Virus record (IMG/VR): IMGVR_UViG_3300043434_001104
Span: 1 to 45,185 of that record
Origin: a virus
Reading direction: 5' to 3' (one strand)
Length of the DNA stretch: 45,185 nucleotides
Under the pieces are notes generated by a model. It saw nothing but the letters and a program-made list of their open reading frames with translations. It ran no database searches and was not told the DNA's origin. Each line of letters starts with the position of its first letter. Position 1 is the first letter of the stretch. Below, one piece after another: positions 22,633 through 30,073 of the stretch. Both the position numbers and the translations under genes were made by a program.

Positions 22633-23194
22633 TTTGTATTGTTTTTTTGATTTTGTTAATGAATTTGTCGTGAATGTCTATGCATCCCTGAATCGACATA
22701 TTCAAAGAAGCGGCAATGTCTTTCCATGCGTGCGGCTTATTGTAAGCTAAACCATATCGCATGTCAAGGATTTTTTTTACTCTTTTGTCTTTTTGTTGAT
22801 CAGCAAGATCCATAACCATATTCAATGTTTCTTGAGTCTGGAGATCTTCCAAAAAGAAAACGGGGTCTGGAGATTCGTCGATTGAGTTATCGAGAGACTC
22901 TCTTTGGAATTTTTTATGTTTATTATAGATATTCAAACAGCGCCATCTAGTTTCATTTGCTAGATACGTAGAAAACTTAATATTTCTTTCTGGCTCGAAT
23001 TTTAAAGCAGCAGAATAAATATGGTAATCTTTCTCTTCTAAGATTTCATTTTTATCAATAAAAAATGACGCATTAGCGATTGTCTTATTGACAGTATCAA
23101 TGTAAATTCCAGAATGCCGATCAATGAGAGATTGAAGGCTATCACTATCGTTCTCTTGTTTGATTTTTTCAATTAGTGAAATGTCTCCGTCCAT
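22625..23194 (-). CDS. Sigma-70-like transcription factor
   Basis: A 189-residue protein with the two core sigma regions. Region 2-like: AALKFEPERNIKFSTYLANE followed by TRWRCLNIYNKHKK (about residues 66-100). Region 4-like HTH at the C-terminus: MRYGLAYNKPHAWKDIAASL then NMSIQGCIDIHDKFINKIKK. The pattern fits ECF-size sigma factors or phage late sigma factors. It would redirect host RNA polymerase to phage promoters, perhaps late genes. Overlaps the dNMP kinase end by 22 nt and the SSB start by 8 nt. Sequence recognised is unknown; the AGTGTAA heptamers upstream of four genes are candidates. Confidence 0.78.
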   Translation of the reverse strand: MDGDISLIEKIKQENDSDSLQSLIDRHSGIYIDTVNKTIANASFFIDKNEILEEKDYHIYSAALKFEPERNIKFSTYLANETRWRCLNIYNKHKKFQRESLDNSIDESPDPVFFLEDLQTQETLNMVMDLADQQKDKRVKKILDMRYGLAYNKPHAWKDIAASLNMSIQGCIDIHDKFINKIKKTIQNA

Positions 23195-23778
23195 AATGCG
23201 ATTTCTTTTTCATCAATAGTTTTCTCCAATACTTCTACGGCAACAGGCTTGAGAATGCTTTGCTGCCCATCCCCAACAGTAATCCATTGCAACTGGAAGT
23301 CACACTGCTCGCGAAGAAGAGGATTATTGCGAGCTTCTTCTTCATTTGCAGGAGGAATAACATCTCCGTTTTCATCAACTCTTTCAACGTAAATACAGTA
23401 ACTGCGATGACCTCTAAGCCAGTCAAGCTCATTTTGAAAGCGAATATCAGGAACAAGATAAACGACTTTCTCGTTCATTTTTTCTTCAGCTTTTTTCACC
23501 CATACGTTTTCATCAAGTTTTCTACGGACATGAGTTCCCCACGAAACAAGAAGAGGTCTGATGATACTCTTCTCTTCTGTGTTTTGCGTAAAGACATCAA
23601 TTCCAAGCGTTGACATGACGAGTTCAGCAACTTCCTCTTTGAGGCAATCAGCAAGATTGATTTTTTTGCTTCGAACTCCAATGTCAGCCAAAACCTCTTG
23701 AATAAGAGCCGCCATAGTATCTTTGCCGCAGCGAGCGTTGCCACAGATACCAATAATTGTTTTTTGTTCAGTGTTCAT
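23173..23778 (-). CDS. Deoxynucleoside monophosphate kinase
   Basis: A ~201-residue P-loop kinase. A GICGNARCGKDTMAALI segment is a Walker A (GxxxxGKDT) of the dNMP kinase type, with PLLVSWGTHVRRKLDENVW and YLVPDIRFQNELDWLR (lid/base-binding region) following. Phage dNMP kinases phosphorylate several dNMPs to dNDPs to feed dNTP synthesis; T4 gp1 is the model. The ATG at 23778 is preferred over the earlier in-frame TTG (23790) because it overlaps the upstream stop as ATGA. It fits with dUTPase and ribonucleotide reductase in this region. Confidence 0.88.
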   Translation of the reverse strand: MNTEQKTIIGICGNARCGKDTMAALIQEVLADIGVRSKKINLADCLKEEVAELVMSTLGIDVFTQNTEEKSIIRPLLVSWGTHVRRKLDENVWVKKAEEKMNEKVVYLVPDIRFQNELDWLRGHRSYCIYVERVDENGDVIPPANEEEARNNPLLREQCDFQLQWITVGDGQQSILKPVAVEVLEKTIDEKEIALWTETFH

Positions 23779-24464
23779 TTTATATTCCAATTAATTTCCT
23801 TTATCTTTTCATAAAATTCAGAATCTGTCAAGTTTTGTTTAAATGAATTTATAGAAAAACAACACCAAACGATATTGCCTTTCGTGTATCCCATTCTTGG
23901 GTCTTTTCTATCTACAGATGGAGATTGCCAGCCTTGAAATCCATTTACTCTACCCTCAGACTTCATTACTAGATTAGAATAATAACATAATCCATTTTGA
24001 AGATTCCATTGATCAATTAAATCATTAATATCTAAATTAAAATCTATATTATTTTTTTTAGAATTGCTTTTTATAGCCATGAGTCTCAACTTTACATATA
24101 AATTAAAATTTTCATTAAAAGAAGATCTCCTTCTATTTTTTTTATTTGTTTCACATTTTTTAACAGAATCATATTTGTTGTAACAAGACCGACATGTTTT
24201 AGATACACCTCCAGAGAGATTTTTACTTTTATTAAAAAATGACAAATCTTTCCATTCAGAACACTTAAAGCATCTTTTGGTATTTCCATTAATAATGGGA
24301 CATTGATGTTTTCTTTTAGCGTTTCTAAACTCTCTATCTATAAGTGAATGACAATTTTCGCATTCTACTACAACACACTTTCTTGATTTTTCACTTAAAG
24401 ATTGAGAAATGTAACCAAATTTTGAATAAGTTAGACTTTCATTAATATTGACGTTATGGAACAT
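23775..24464 (-). CDS. HNH endonuclease, probable homing element
   Basis: A 229-residue protein from the ATG at 24464. The N-terminal half holds zinc-ribbon-like CxxC pairs (CENC, CPII..CFKC, CRSCYNK). The C-terminus has an HNH core: NGLCYYSNLVM, then SPSVDRKDPRMGYTKGNIVW and SINSFKQNL, matching HNH endonucleases of the C-Y-Y..DR..GYxxGN..N..K type. Longer in-frame TTG starts upstream would run into the dUTPase gene, so the ATG is preferred. The gene stands between dUTPase and dNMP kinase (37 nt after dUTPase, ATGA overlap with the kinase), and its base composition is more AT-rich than those neighbours. It looks like a mobile insertion. Confidence 0.8.
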   Translation of the reverse strand: MFHNVNINESLTYSKFGYISQSLSEKSRKCVVVECENCHSLIDREFRNAKRKHQCPIINGNTKRCFKCSEWKDLSFFNKSKNLSGGVSKTCRSCYNKYDSVKKCETNKKNRRRSSFNENFNLYVKLRLMAIKSNSKKNNIDFNLDINDLIDQWNLQNGLCYYSNLVMKSEGRVNGFQGWQSPSVDRKDPRMGYTKGNIVWCCFSINSFKQNLTDSEFYEKIKEINWNIK

Positions 24465-24501
24465 ATTGATTGTTACAAGAGGTTTCGGAAATTGTGAAAT
24501 T

Positions 24502-24996
24502 TTACTTGTCAGTGCTTCCAAAGCCTTTTTTTCCTCGTTGTGTTTCGTCCAAAAGACCGATGATAAGTTCTCTTGGCTCGATTGTTTTAGCGAAAACAAG
24601 TTGACCAATTCGGTCGCCTTTTTTGTAGATTGTGCTGGGACTTACTTCGCATATCAATTGACTTCCATCAATGACCATGTCGTAAGGTTGAAAAATATAT
24701 CCAAAACGCAACTTGATTGTTCCACGATAACCATTGTCAATTAATCCGACAGAATTACGCAAAAATAGATTAGTTTTGGAAATTGAACTGCGAGGCACGA
24801 CAAGAGTATGGTAGCCTTTTTCTGGAGCAATTTGTAGTCCAGTATCGTATTCGATATAGTCGATCTTTTGCCAATATGGACCATAAGCAATCGTGCCAAC
24901 AATATTCGGCTCGCTTGCTGCAATAATGTCATATCCAGCGTCACCAACAACAGCTGGCATCAGAATTGAATCAGCAGAATTAATTGATAGTTTCAT
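24502..24996 (-). CDS. dut: dUTPase
   Basis: A 164-residue trimeric-type dUTPase hydrolysing dUTP to dUMP and PPi. All five motifs are present in order: DAGYDI (motif 1), PRSSISKT (2), NSVGLIDNGYRGTIKL (3, with catalytic D and Y), KGDRIGQLVF (4) and RGKKGFGST (5). The ATG at 24996 lies 1 nt after the preceding stop and matches the family's short N-terminus; in-frame ATGs further upstream overlap that gene. It keeps uracil out of phage DNA and supplies dUMP for dTTP synthesis, working with the dNMP kinase next door. Confidence 0.95.
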   Translation of the reverse strand: MKLSINSADSILMPAVVGDAGYDIIAASEPNIVGTIAYGPYWQKIDYIEYDTGLQIAPEKGYHTLVVPRSSISKTNLFLRNSVGLIDNGYRGTIKLRFGYIFQPYDMVIDGSQLICEVSPSTIYKKGDRIGQLVFAKTIEPRELIIGLLDETQRGKKGFGSTDK

Positions 24997-24997
24997 A

Positions 24998-25303
24998 TTA
25001 CGAGTCCTCATTTTCGTCTTCATCTTCTTGAGCTTTCAAGAGTTCATCAAGATCTTTTGCAAAAGCGTGCATTCCAATGTCAGCCAAGACAATTGGGGAA
25101 TAGATCATTTGAGCTTTTTCGATGTTAAATTTCACAGGCATAACTTTAATCGTAGCTCCAACAGTAAATCCTGTTGATGGAGAATCGACCTGCTGCTTCA
25201 AAGCTTTTGCCGCAGCCTCAAAAGGAGATTCTGCGTCTTCCACCAAACAATCCCATTCTGCGCTTGAGCAAAGATACGATTGAGTTTTTTTCTTATTCGT
25301 CAT
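24998..25303 (-). CDS. Unknown acidic small protein, first gene of leftward operon
   Basis: A 101-residue protein with a short basic start (MTNKKKTQSYL), a middle beta segment (GATIKVMPVKFNIEKAQMIY) and an acidic tail (AQEDEDENEDS). I do not recognise a family. It is the first gene behind a strong consensus promoter (-35 TTGACA, 17-bp spacer, -10 TATTTT). The predicted transcript start falls at the ATG, so its mRNA is probably leaderless. It is likely an early gene. The dUTPase start lies 1 nt after its stop. Confidence 0.6.
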   Translation of the reverse strand: MTNKKKTQSYLCSSAEWDCLVEDAESPFEAAAKALKQQVDSPSTGFTVGATIKVMPVKFNIEKAQMIYSPIVLADIGMHAFAKDLDELLKAQEDEDENEDS

Positions 25304-25309
25304 GTGAGT

Positions 25310-25338
25310 AAAATAACATAGATCGCAAAGCTTGTCAA
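25310..25338 (-). promoter_or_regulatory. Strong sigma-70 promoter of the leftward operon
   Basis: On the minus strand TTGACA (complement of 25333-25338), a 17-bp spacer and TATTTT (complement of 25310-25315). The -10 box ends 6 nt before the ATG at 25303, so a normal +1 falls on or next to the start codon (leaderless). It is the best promoter match in the window. Confidence 0.8.
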
Positions 25339-25391
25339 GATCTTTTTTGGTGTAAACAAAAGAATTTTCGCCATTAAAAAAGATTAGTAAT

Positions 25392-25565
25392 TACTTAGCG
25401 ATAGCGTAGTGCGTAATCGCAAGCTTTACTTCTATTCGTAAAGTAGTACGAATACGCTTACGTATTACTTATCGTAAAGTGGTACTTCCTTATCGTTTTC
25501 CTTGTTGATTAAAAGTATTACGTTATAGAATATCAAAAGCTTTACTTCCTAAAGATCGCTAAGTA
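25392..25565. repeat. 11-bp inverted repeat framing the intergenic repeats
   Basis: TACTTAGCGAT at 25392-25402 and its exact complement ATCGCTAAGTA at 25555-25565 enclose the direct repeats of the intergenic region. A related ATTACTTATCGT lies between them (from about 25464). Symmetry suggests protein binding sites or an origin structure. Confidence 0.65.
25436..25485 (+). repeat. Direct repeat TCGTAAAGTRGTAC
   Basis: Two 14-bp copies differing at one base, at 25436-25449 and 25472-25485, spaced 36 bp apart (about three to four helical turns). The first is also part of a TTCGTA/TACGAA inverted repeat (25435-25440, 25447-25452). Possible iterons or repressor sites. Confidence 0.6.
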
Positions 25566-25591
25566 CTACGTACTCATTATAACAATGAAAA

Positions 25592-26644
25592 ATGACTTGT
25601 CAAGAAAAAAAATTAGGAAAATTTTCTGTTGACATTGGGATGATTTATGATTATCGTGTAATCACATTAGCTATGATCTTTGAAGAACAAATCTCCCGCA
25701 AGCCAAACAAATATCCTTGGACAGAACAATTTATTGAAGCCATGCATAATGGCTTTTGGACAGATAAAGAATTTAGCTTTAAAACAGACTTTCATCAATT
25801 CAAAACCTCTTTGAATGACAAGGAGCGTGAAATTATCGTGAGGACGTTGTCTGCAATTGGTCAAATTGAGGTAGCCGTTAAGACATTCTGGGCCAAGCTG
25901 GGTGAAAACCTACCACACCCTTCACTTTCTGACCTCGGCTTTGTAATGGCAAACGTAGAGGTAATTCACAACAACGCTTATGAGCGTCTATTGAGCGAAT
26001 TAGACATGGAAGATATTTTTGAAGAGAACCTCAAATTGGAGTGGATCCAAGGTCGGGTTAAATATCTCAAAAAATACACGCATCGTTTTTACAAAGACTC
26101 TAAAAAACAGTATCTCTACGCGCTAATTTTGTTCACTTTGTTTGTGGAAAATGTTTCTCTTTTTAGCCAATTTTACATCATTAATTGGTTTGCAAAAAAC
26201 AAAAACGTGTTGAAAGATACCGACCAACAAGTTCGTTATACAAGAAACGAAGAAGCTATTCATGCTATGGTTGGCACAAAAATCATCAATACGATTCGTG
26301 AGGAATATCCAGAGCTATTTGATGAAGAGCTTGAAGCTAGAATTCTTCATGAAGCGGATCAAGCTTTCGTTGCGGAAAGTAAAATTATTGATTGGATGGT
26401 CAATGGTATGAAAGAAGAAGGTCTTTCAGCTCCTGTTCTTAAAGAATTCATTAAGAATAGAATCAATGATTCATTGGCTGGAATCGGCTTCCCAAAAGCT
26501 TTTAAAGTTGATCAAGGATTGCTCGACGAAACATTCTGGTTCGATGAACAAGTTCTCGCTCCAAACATGACTGATTTTTTTCACTCCAGACCCGTAGAAT
26601 ACGCTAAAAATGCTCAATCCTACGATGAAGATGAACTATTTTAA
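25592..26644 (+). CDS. nrdB: Ribonucleotide reductase small subunit, class I
   Basis: A 350-residue radical-generating subunit. Metal ligands are visible: the first carboxylate in QIEVAVKTFW, EVIH in ANVEVIHNNAY, a Glu in LFVENVSLF and EAIH in RNEEAIHAMV. The radical Tyr lies four residues after the first His (HNNAY), as in class Ia enzymes. First ligand appears to be Glu rather than Asp, as in several bacterial subgroups. The C-terminal DEDELF tail should dock with the large subunit. It makes dNDPs from NDPs in the cytoplasm together with the next gene, 3 nt downstream. A TATAAC box ends 8 nt before the start. Confidence 0.95.
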   Translation: MTCQEKKLGKFSVDIGMIYDYRVITLAMIFEEQISRKPNKYPWTEQFIEAMHNGFWTDKEFSFKTDFHQFKTSLNDKEREIIVRTLSAIGQIEVAVKTFWAKLGENLPHPSLSDLGFVMANVEVIHNNAYERLLSELDMEDIFEENLKLEWIQGRVKYLKKYTHRFYKDSKKQYLYALILFTLFVENVSLFSQFYIINWFAKNKNVLKDTDQQVRYTRNEEAIHAMVGTKIINTIREEYPELFDEELEARILHEADQAFVAESKIIDWMVNGMKEEGLSAPVLKEFIKNRINDSLAGIGFPKAFKVDQGLLDETFWFDEQVLAPNMTDFFHSRPVEYAKNAQSYDEDELF

Positions 26645-26647
26645 TAT

Positions 26648-28300
26648 ATGACAAGAGAAAAATACTACTGGTTAAATGAAGACTCCATTAAGTTTTTGGA
26701 GCAAGGTTATCTTAGCGAAGGGCAATCTCCTATCGCAAGAATTCAAGAAATCGCTAATGCAGCTCAAAATATTCTCGGCATCGAAGGATTCGCTGACAAA
26801 TTTATTGACTACATGTCTCGCGGTTTTTACAGCCTATCCACTCCAGTGTGGATGAATTTCGGCAACGATAGAGGCAATCCAATTTCTTGCTTTAATAGCC
26901 ATGTCTCTGACAGCATTGAAGCATTTTTAACAAAGCAAGCTGAAGTTGGAATGATGACCAAAGTTGGCGGAGGTACTTCTGGTTATTTTGGTGACATTCG
27001 CCCAAGGGGTTCGAAAATTTCTACAGGCGGTATTGCAGAAGGAGCCGTTCGCTGCATGGAGCTATTTGATAACGTAGCAAAGATCATTAGCCAAGGAAGC
27101 GCACGCAGAGGCAGTTTTGCGGCGTATCTACCCATTGATCATGATGACTTTGATGAGTTTATGAAGATTCGCTCTGAAGGTCACTCTATTCAGGAGATGT
27201 CTATCGCTGTCACAATTCCTGAAGGGTGGATGCAATCAATGATTGATGGCGACAAAGAGAAAAGACGTAGATGGGCTTCGGTAATTAAAAAGCGTTCTGA
27301 AACTGGTTATCCATACGTATTCTTCACAGATAACGCCAACAACCAAGCTCCTCAAGTTTATAAAGACAAGGGATATAAGATCAATGCGAGTAACCTTTGC
27401 TCTGAGATTTTTCTACCATCAACTAAAGACGAGTCGTTTGTTTGTTGCTTGTCTTCTTTGAATTTGCTTTGGTGGGATGAGATTGAAAAGACTGATGCTG
27501 TTGAAACAATGGTGATGTTCTTGGATGCTGTTATGACAGAATTTATCGAGAAGACTAAAGGTAATCGTCTGATGGAAGCTGCTCATAATTTTGCAAAAAA
27601 TCATAGAGCATTGGGTATGGGAGTTCTTGGATATCACAACTACCTGCAATCAAAAATGATTGCATGGGAAAGCATGGACGCGCATTTTGAGAATATCTCA
27701 ATTTTTTCAGAAATCAGAAAACGTGCTGACAATACATCAGAAAAACTCGCAGCAATGTTTGGTGAACCAGAAGTATTAAAAGGTTATGGTCGTCGCAATA
27801 CTACAACTATTGCTATTGCACCCACTACGAGTTCCAGCTTTATTCTTGGTCAGGTGAGTCCTAGCATTGAGCCTCTCAACAGCAACTACTTCGTTAAGAA
27901 TCTTGCCAAAGGTCAATTTACTTACCGCAATCCAAAACTTGAAGAAGTTCTGAAATCCAAAGGTAGAGATGATAAAGAAACTTGGAAGAGTATTCTACTC
28001 CACGGTGGTAGTGTTCAACATCTCGATTTTCTCACAGAACATGAGAAAGATGTTTTCAAAACATTTGCAGAACTCTCTCAAAAAGAAGTTGTGATCCATG
28101 CTGCTCAACGGCAACCATATATTGATCAGGGGCAATCTCTCAATCTCATGATTCCTGCTGGCACAAAACCAAAAGAAATCAATGAGTTGATGATCTTTGC
28201 GTGGGAGCAAGGCATTAAATCTTTGTATTACCAAAGAAGTTCCAATCCATCTCAAGATCTAGCTCGATCAATTTTAACATGCTCTAGTTGCGAAAGTTGA
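26648..28300 (+). CDS. nrdA: Ribonucleotide reductase large subunit, class I, no ATP cone
   Basis: A 550-residue catalytic subunit. Active site features: SCFNSHV (first redox Cys), NLCSEI (N, radical Cys, E), FVCCLSSLNL (second redox Cys area), SLYYQRS (Tyr pair of radical transfer) and a C-terminal CSSCES (CxxC that passes electrons from thioredoxin or glutaredoxin). The protein begins close to the catalytic barrel, so the N-terminal ATP cone that mediates dATP inhibition is missing; full-length cellular enzymes are ~750 residues. Loss of the cone would keep dNTP synthesis active. Cotranscribed with the small subunit. Confidence 0.95.
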   Translation: MTREKYYWLNEDSIKFLEQGYLSEGQSPIARIQEIANAAQNILGIEGFADKFIDYMSRGFYSLSTPVWMNFGNDRGNPISCFNSHVSDSIEAFLTKQAEVGMMTKVGGGTSGYFGDIRPRGSKISTGGIAEGAVRCMELFDNVAKIISQGSARRGSFAAYLPIDHDDFDEFMKIRSEGHSIQEMSIAVTIPEGWMQSMIDGDKEKRRRWASVIKKRSETGYPYVFFTDNANNQAPQVYKDKGYKINASNLCSEIFLPSTKDESFVCCLSSLNLLWWDEIEKTDAVETMVMFLDAVMTEFIEKTKGNRLMEAAHNFAKNHRALGMGVLGYHNYLQSKMIAWESMDAHFENISIFSEIRKRADNTSEKLAAMFGEPEVLKGYGRRNTTTIAIAPTTSSSFILGQVSPSIEPLNSNYFVKNLAKGQFTYRNPKLEEVLKSKGRDDKETWKSILLHGGSVQHLDFLTEHEKDVFKTFAELSQKEVVIHAAQRQPYIDQGQSLNLMIPAGTKPKEINELMIFAWEQGIKSLYYQRSSNPSQDLARSILTCSSCES

Positions 28301-28326
28301 TTTTTTATCAAAAAAAAGTGTAATAA
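28297..28326 (+). promoter_or_regulatory. Promoter abutting the 28333 gene
   Basis: TTGATT (28297-28302), an 18-bp spacer and TAATAA (28321-28326), with the -10 ending 6 nt before the ATG at 28333. It includes AGTGTAA (28317-28323). The predicted +1 falls on the start codon. Confidence 0.45.
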
Positions 28327-28332
28327 ATTCGT

Positions 28333-29307
28333 ATGGAATTAGACTTCTCTTTGCAAATTAAAGACCTCTTTGAAAATTCAGATGCGGCTAAAAGACCAGG
28401 ACCTAAAAGCGGGGCGCAAACCCCCGCTCCAACGTCTGAACGTCGAAAAGGATCAGATAAAAATCCATCTGGTTCTGCATCGAAAGATGGCGCAAAGATT
28501 CAATTTACAGAAAAGATCATCAATTCTTTGCAAGAGAAAGTCAAAAACCATAACGAAAAACACAGTAAAAAAGTCACGCTTTCTCAATTGAAGAAAGTCT
28601 ATCGTCGTGGTTTAGGCGCGTTTTCTTCGTCTCACAGACCAGGACAGAATAGAAACAGTTGGGCAATGGCTCGCGTCAATATGTTTTTGAAGATGCAAGC
28701 TGGCGGCAAAGTAAAGCAATCGTATCGTGCGGCAGATCAAGATCTTGCCTCTGGTGAAGAATTGTATTACGAGCAGAAATCAGAGGACGTGTTTTGGGAG
28801 TTTGACTCTATCGACTTTGATTTAGCGCGAATTGATCTTTTGAAAGCCAATGTAGATCTTGACGAAGAAGGCGACACTGACCTCTTTGATATTGATTACA
28901 GTGAAGCTGAGAAAAAGACTCTTGGCAAGCCATTTCGTCTCCCTAGTGGCTCAAACAAAAAATTCGGTGTTTATGTCAAAAATGACAAAGGAAACACTGT
29001 GATGGTTAAATTTGGCGATCCAAATATGGAGATTCGTAGAGATGATCCTGACCGTAGAAAAAACTTCCGCGCCCGTCATCAATGCGATTCAAATCCAGGA
29101 CCTCGTTGGAAAGCTCGCTATTGGAGCTGTCGCTTTTGGAGCAAAAAGCCCGTATCGTCTATGGCATCAGAAGAGTTTCTTTTGAGTGATGACGATGGCA
29201 TGGATTGGGATTGGGATGATTCTTCTTTCTATAAGCAAGAAGAGCTGCTTATCGAAAATCCTGAATTGCAAAATGTCCAAATTGAGGTTGAAGAAATCGA
29301 CCTATGA
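28333..29307 (+). CDS. Conserved phage protein, unknown function
   Basis: A 324-residue protein. Residues ~1-60 are Pro/Ser/Lys-rich and probably disordered. Residues ~80-135 hold a helical module (LKKVYRRGLGAFSSSHRP, then RNSWAMARVNMFLKM) and residues ~225-275 a compact module (KFGDPNMEIRRDD, then HQC and RWKARYWSCRFW). Both modules are familiar from many large-phage genomes as uncharacterised domains, sometimes in head proteins. The C-terminal ~50 residues are strongly acidic. The two conserved Cys (HQC and WSC) and His could bind a metal. Function is not assigned. The promoter directly abuts its start. Confidence 0.65.
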   Translation: MELDFSLQIKDLFENSDAAKRPGPKSGAQTPAPTSERRKGSDKNPSGSASKDGAKIQFTEKIINSLQEKVKNHNEKHSKKVTLSQLKKVYRRGLGAFSSSHRPGQNRNSWAMARVNMFLKMQAGGKVKQSYRAADQDLASGEELYYEQKSEDVFWEFDSIDFDLARIDLLKANVDLDEEGDTDLFDIDYSEAEKKTLGKPFRLPSGSNKKFGVYVKNDKGNTVMVKFGDPNMEIRRDDPDRRKNFRARHQCDSNPGPRWKARYWSCRFWSKKPVSSMASEEFLLSDDDGMDWDWDDSSFYKQEELLIENPELQNVQIEVEEIDL

Positions 29308-29320
29308 TTTAAAATAGACT

Positions 29321-30070
29321 GTGAGTTCAGTCATTTTAACTTCTTACTTTTCTCGAAAAGAGCATCCCAATGAATTAGGCGATCTGCATGTTGTCGGTCG
29401 TGATTCTGATGGCAGAGTGCTTCAAAATGATTTTAAATATATTCAACCTTGGTATGAATCAATATCTCTTTTAGGTCTAGATGCTAGAGTTTTTTATGAT
29501 AATTTATCTGATGATTTTATAAATAAATACACTACAGATAAAATTAAATTCATTAAAGTTAAAAACTCAGATTACTCCAATTTAGATTGGCGCTGGTTTT
29601 GTTATAGAAATTTTTTAGAAGAGAATAAATTTGATTCTGTTTTCTTGACTGATGGTTCTGACGTTACAGTTGTGAAAGATCCGAGCTGTATATTGAAAGA
29701 ATTTCCAGATTTCGATTTTTTCATCTGCAAGGATAGCATTTTACTAGGAGAGTTTCCCTATCTGCAAATTCATGAAAGATTTGGTTGGAGTGATTATGTA
29801 TGGTTTGCGATTATGGCTGATCGACTAGATTTGATTAACATGGGCGTTATTGGATGCTCCTACGAAAACGCTATGCTATTTTTAAATACTTTTTGTCAAG
29901 AAAGAATTAAAATGGGTTATCCAGAATTTGGTCAGGCAGACATGTGGCTCGGTCAATATGTATTTAGAAGTCTGCTTAGAGATAAGAGTATTTTAATTGG
30001 AGAACCTTTCACTAGCGTATTCAAAGGATACGAAATAGATAGAAAAGATGTTTATTTTATTCACAAATAA
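29321..30070 (+). CDS. GT-A-like glycosyltransferase (GTG start)
   Basis: A 249-residue protein with a GT-A-like layout. KFDSVFLTDGSDVTVVKDP (about residues 104-122) contains a DGSD that fits the DxD metal/nucleotide-sugar motif. INMGVIGCSYENAMLFL and GQADMWLGQYVF follow, like the acceptor region of related phage enzymes. The start codon is GTG 13 nt after the preceding stop; a TAAAAT box ends 5 nt before it. It begins a sugar-modification island with the next three enzymes. Sugar and acceptor are unknown. Confidence 0.65.
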   Translation: MSSVILTSYFSRKEHPNELGDLHVVGRDSDGRVLQNDFKYIQPWYESISLLGLDARVFYDNLSDDFINKYTTDKIKFIKVKNSDYSNLDWRWFCYRNFLEENKFDSVFLTDGSDVTVVKDPSCILKEFPDFDFFICKDSILLGEFPYLQIHERFGWSDYVWFAIMADRLDLINMGVIGCSYENAMLFLNTFCQERIKMGYPEFGQADMWLGQYVFRSLLRDKSILIGEPFTSVFKGYEIDRKDVYFIHK

Positions 30071-30073
30071 TTT

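Larger units (their letters stand above)
25304..25591. other. Repeat-rich divergent control region, candidate origin
   Basis: A 288-bp gene-free gap between the leftward operon and ribonucleotide reductase. It holds an 11-bp perfect inverted repeat (TACTTAGCGAT at 25392-25402 and ATCGCTAAGTA at 25555-25565), a 14-bp repeat TCGTAAAGTRGTAC (25436-25449, 25472-25485), a 12-bp direct repeat AAGCTTTACTTC (25421-25432, 25537-25548), and several TACG/TATTAC elements. It divides the leftward and rightward replication genes. Origin, operator array or both are possible. Confidence 0.6.

Noticed and set aside
24465-24608. Longer N-terminus for the HNH gene
   Set aside because: It would start from TTG inside the dUTPase gene and overlap its conserved motif 5; the ATG at 24464 gives a complete HNH protein.
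28297-28312. Hairpin after the ribonucleotide reductase large subunit as a terminator
   Set aside because: TTGAT/ATCAA is only 5 bp, AT-rich, and followed by A rather than T; it overlaps a better promoter match.
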